Assembly: GCF_003967515.1 (NCBI RefSeq)
Contig: NZ_BIFQ01000002.1
Location: forward strand, 806,001-870,000
Source of the DNA: Dictyobacter aurantiacus
GTDB lineage: Bacteria; Chloroflexota; Ktedonobacteria; Ktedonobacterales; Ktedonobacteraceae
Length of the DNA: 64,000 nt
Reading direction: 5' to 3'
The position numbers and the translations under genes are program-made. Below, piece by piece: positions 62,924 through 64,000 of the stretch. Position 1 is the stretch's first letter, and each line of letters opens with the position of its first letter. The notes below the pieces were generated by a model. It ran no database searches, was not told the origin of the DNA, and saw nothing but the letters and a program-made list of their open reading frames with translations.

Positions 62924-63066
62924 CCTGAGCTTTCGCACCCGCGGTGCTCAGAGTCTTTTTTCTGGTGGTGCAGCAGAGGCGCGGATCCGCGCCTCTGCTG
63001 CACCACCAGAAAAAAACCAGTGCGGCCGCGCATGCGGACGCCTGAGAGCGGGTGTTCGCACGCGCC
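62924..63066. repeat. Bipartite palindromic element (element K), most complete copy
   Basis: A 60-bp perfect palindrome (62956-62985/62986-63015) with CTGGTGGTGC outside and GCGCGGATCCGCGC at the centre is followed by the second module 63017-63066 (TGCGGCCGCGCATGCGGACG). On the other side, 62924-62953 is an inverted copy of the GAGCACCGC..GTGCGAAA unit seen beside element G. It lies between divergent genes. Confidence 0.88.
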
Positions 63067-63206
63067 TTCGGGAATATATCATTGTCATAGACAAGATCGT
63101 AAAAATATCTACAGATGAACATGTGTAGCTTCTAGGTGGGGGTAGTCTAATAACAGAAGTTATCCAAATTTGTAGCATTACAAGTTTGGTGTATTTCGTA
63201 AGTTGT

Positions 63207-63224
63207 GTTCGTATCTTTACGAAC
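63207..63224 (+). promoter_or_regulatory. Short hairpin before the DUF2795 gene
   Basis: GTTCGTA-TCTT-TACGAAC is followed by GTTTTAAGGAG, so the hairpin ends next to the ribosome binding site. It could modulate translation or act as a regulator site. Confidence 0.4.
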
Positions 63225-63242
63225 GTTTTAAGGAGAAATTAC

Positions 63243-63473
63243 ATGGCTACAGCAGAATCACTCAATATTGAGAAGCATTTGAAGAATATGCATTGGCCGG
63301 CCAGGCGCGACGAAATCATCGCTCATGTCCGCCAGCAGGGCGCCGACGAGCAGGTTTGCAGTGCGCTGCGCCAGCTGAATGCACAGCAGCAGTACAATTC
63401 CTCCAGCGAGGTCTGCAAAGTTCTCAATTCTGGCTCAGCTGACAAAGCCCAGAGCGGCAAGCGCGACTTCTAA
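63243..63473 (+). CDS. DUF2795 domain protein
   Basis: A 76-residue protein matching DUF2795: an N-terminal helix (IEKHLKNMHWPARRDEIIAHVRQQGADEQVCSALRQL, read in parts of that family) and the Y-x-S-x3-V pattern (YNSSSEV). The ATG at 63243 has TAAGGAG upstream. Members are small, of unknown function and often encoded near stress genes. A strong terminator follows. Confidence 0.85.
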   Translation: MATAESLNIEKHLKNMHWPARRDEIIAHVRQQGADEQVCSALRQLNAQQQYNSSSEVCKVLNSGSADKAQSGKRDF

Positions 63474-63486
63474 TTTCAGGTATACG

Positions 63487-63526
63487 TCTCCCTCCTTCCT
63501 TTCACAGGAAGGAGGGAGATTTTTTG
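63487..63526 (+). terminator. Rho-independent terminator of the DUF2795 gene
   Basis: TCTCCCTCCTTCCT and AGGAAGGAGGGAGA form a perfect 14-bp stem around TTCAC, followed by TTTTTT. Confidence 0.88.
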
Positions 63527-63594
63527 CCCCAAAAATTTTCAAATATTCTCAATAATTTTATTTGCTTTAATACTGTATTTAAACATTTAAAGTA

Positions 63595-63624
63595 TTGAAA
63601 AATTAGATTTTTTTATGTTATGAT
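63595..63624 (+). promoter_or_regulatory. Sigma70-type promoter upstream of the metY-like gene
   Basis: TTGAAA (63595-63600), an 18-base spacer and TATGAT (63619-63624) match the housekeeping consensus. It would give a leader of about 185 bases before the ATG at 63815, long enough for cis regulation. No known SAM riboswitch core was recognised in the leader. Confidence 0.6.
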
Positions 63625-63814
63625 GGCGTGGTAAGAGGTGGAAGTACTTCGGATGTGTCTGATACTCGTGATCATCACCTGCGAGCAGCAATTGATCGAT
63701 GCATTATGACACACCTATCAAATGGCGGCCTGGAGCAGACTTGCTATTTAACTGCCAGAACTCATATGCTATGAAGAGAAGATATCTATACATTCGGCAG
63801 GAGAACATAAAACG

Positions 63815-64000
63815 ATGCCAGAAATCGATGGCGATCACGTATTTGGGTTTGATACGCTGGCCCTGCATGCGGGCCAGCGGCCCGATCCAACGACCGGGGC
63901 TCAGGCGGTCCCTATCTACCAGACAACCTCGTATATCTTTGACGATACCGATCACGCGGCTCACCTCTTCGCGCTGCAGCGCTTTGGCAATATTTATACG
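63815..64000 (+). CDS. O-acetylhomoserine sulfhydrylase-like enzyme, 5' part only
   Basis: The first 62 residues are present and the window ends inside the gene. The N-terminus matches MetY-type PLP enzymes: FDTLALHAGQ-x-PDPTTGA, then VPIYQTTSYIFDDTDHAA and FGNIYT. This enzyme makes homocysteine from O-acetylhomoserine and sulfide (or methionine with methanethiol). The ATG follows CAGGAGAA at a good distance. Other parts, including the PLP Lys, lie outside the window. Confidence 0.85.
   Translation, partial: MPEIDGDHVFGFDTLALHAGQRPDPTTGAQAVPIYQTTSYIFDDTDHAAHLFALQRFGNIYT

Noticed and set aside
63625..63814. SAM riboswitch upstream of the metY-like gene
   Set aside because: The conserved core words of SAM-I, SAM-II and SAM-IV were not found, so only an unspecified long leader is reported.

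Overview
The window looks like chromosomal DNA from a Ktedonobacteria-like member of the Chloroflexota. This is inference from gene content, not from a marker gene. It is moderately GC-rich and has large inter-operon spaces. Many genes use TTG or GTG starts behind purine-rich ribosome binding sites. The content includes two transmembrane Ser/Thr protein kinases, a PAS/GAF histidine kinase, a HAMP-type membrane sensor, many one-component regulators (LysR, TetR x2, MarR), Tat-type leaders, Thr/Pro-rich surface proteins, an R2lox oxidase and solute-binding ABC systems. No rRNA, tRNA, CRISPR array or phage block was seen.

Layout. 0-9 kb: LysR regulator, HAMP membrane sensor, AadA-like nucleotidyltransferase, large DUF11 surface protein, DUF1003 protein, thiamine pyrophosphokinase and ThuA-like protein. 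9-20 kb: TetR regulator, Tat-exported CDP-diacylglycerol diphosphatase-like protein with a MauE-like membrane protein, solo TnpB, Nudix, serine beta-lactamase-like hydrolase, DinB, MFS exporter, and a divergent esterase/TetR pair with visible operators. 20-25.4 kb: a nucleoside ABC importer operon (BMP lipoprotein, two permeases, double ATPase). 25.8-34.5 kb: histidine kinase, Ser/Thr kinase, Na/Pi cotransporter-like protein, NCS2/AzgA purine permease, DoxX protein, methyltransferase. 35-46.7 kb: universal stress protein, TetX-like monooxygenase with MarR, DMT exporter, Nudix, GH1 beta-glucosidase, a trehalose synthase/phosphorylase-like GT4, lipoprotein, glyoxalase-like protein. 46.7-57.3 kb: kinase with a C-terminal PLL-type propeller, R2lox, a MoxR-DUF58-VWA operon, a secreted alpha/alpha-barrel protein and a catalytically dead exonuclease-fold protein. 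57.6-61.9 kb: a three-gene sugar ABC importer and a DsbA/FrnE oxidoreductase. 63.2-64 kb: a DUF2795 protein and the 5' end of an O-acetylhomoserine sulfhydrylase gene cut by the window edge.

The most unusual feature is a set of intergenic palindromic elements. At least seven copies share a bipartite design. One module is a long hairpin with a conserved outer box (GGTGC/GCACC), a conserved centre (GCGCGGATGCGC-like) and arms that differ between copies but stay self-complementary. The second module is a GC-rich block resembling TGCGGCCGCGCATGCGGACG, always on the same relative side. All copies lie between divergent or convergent transcription units and none lies inside an operon. Three further very long perfect palindromes and at least three other short repeat families are also present. 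The TnpB gene is the only transposon-type gene, so the agent that spreads these repeats is not visible here.
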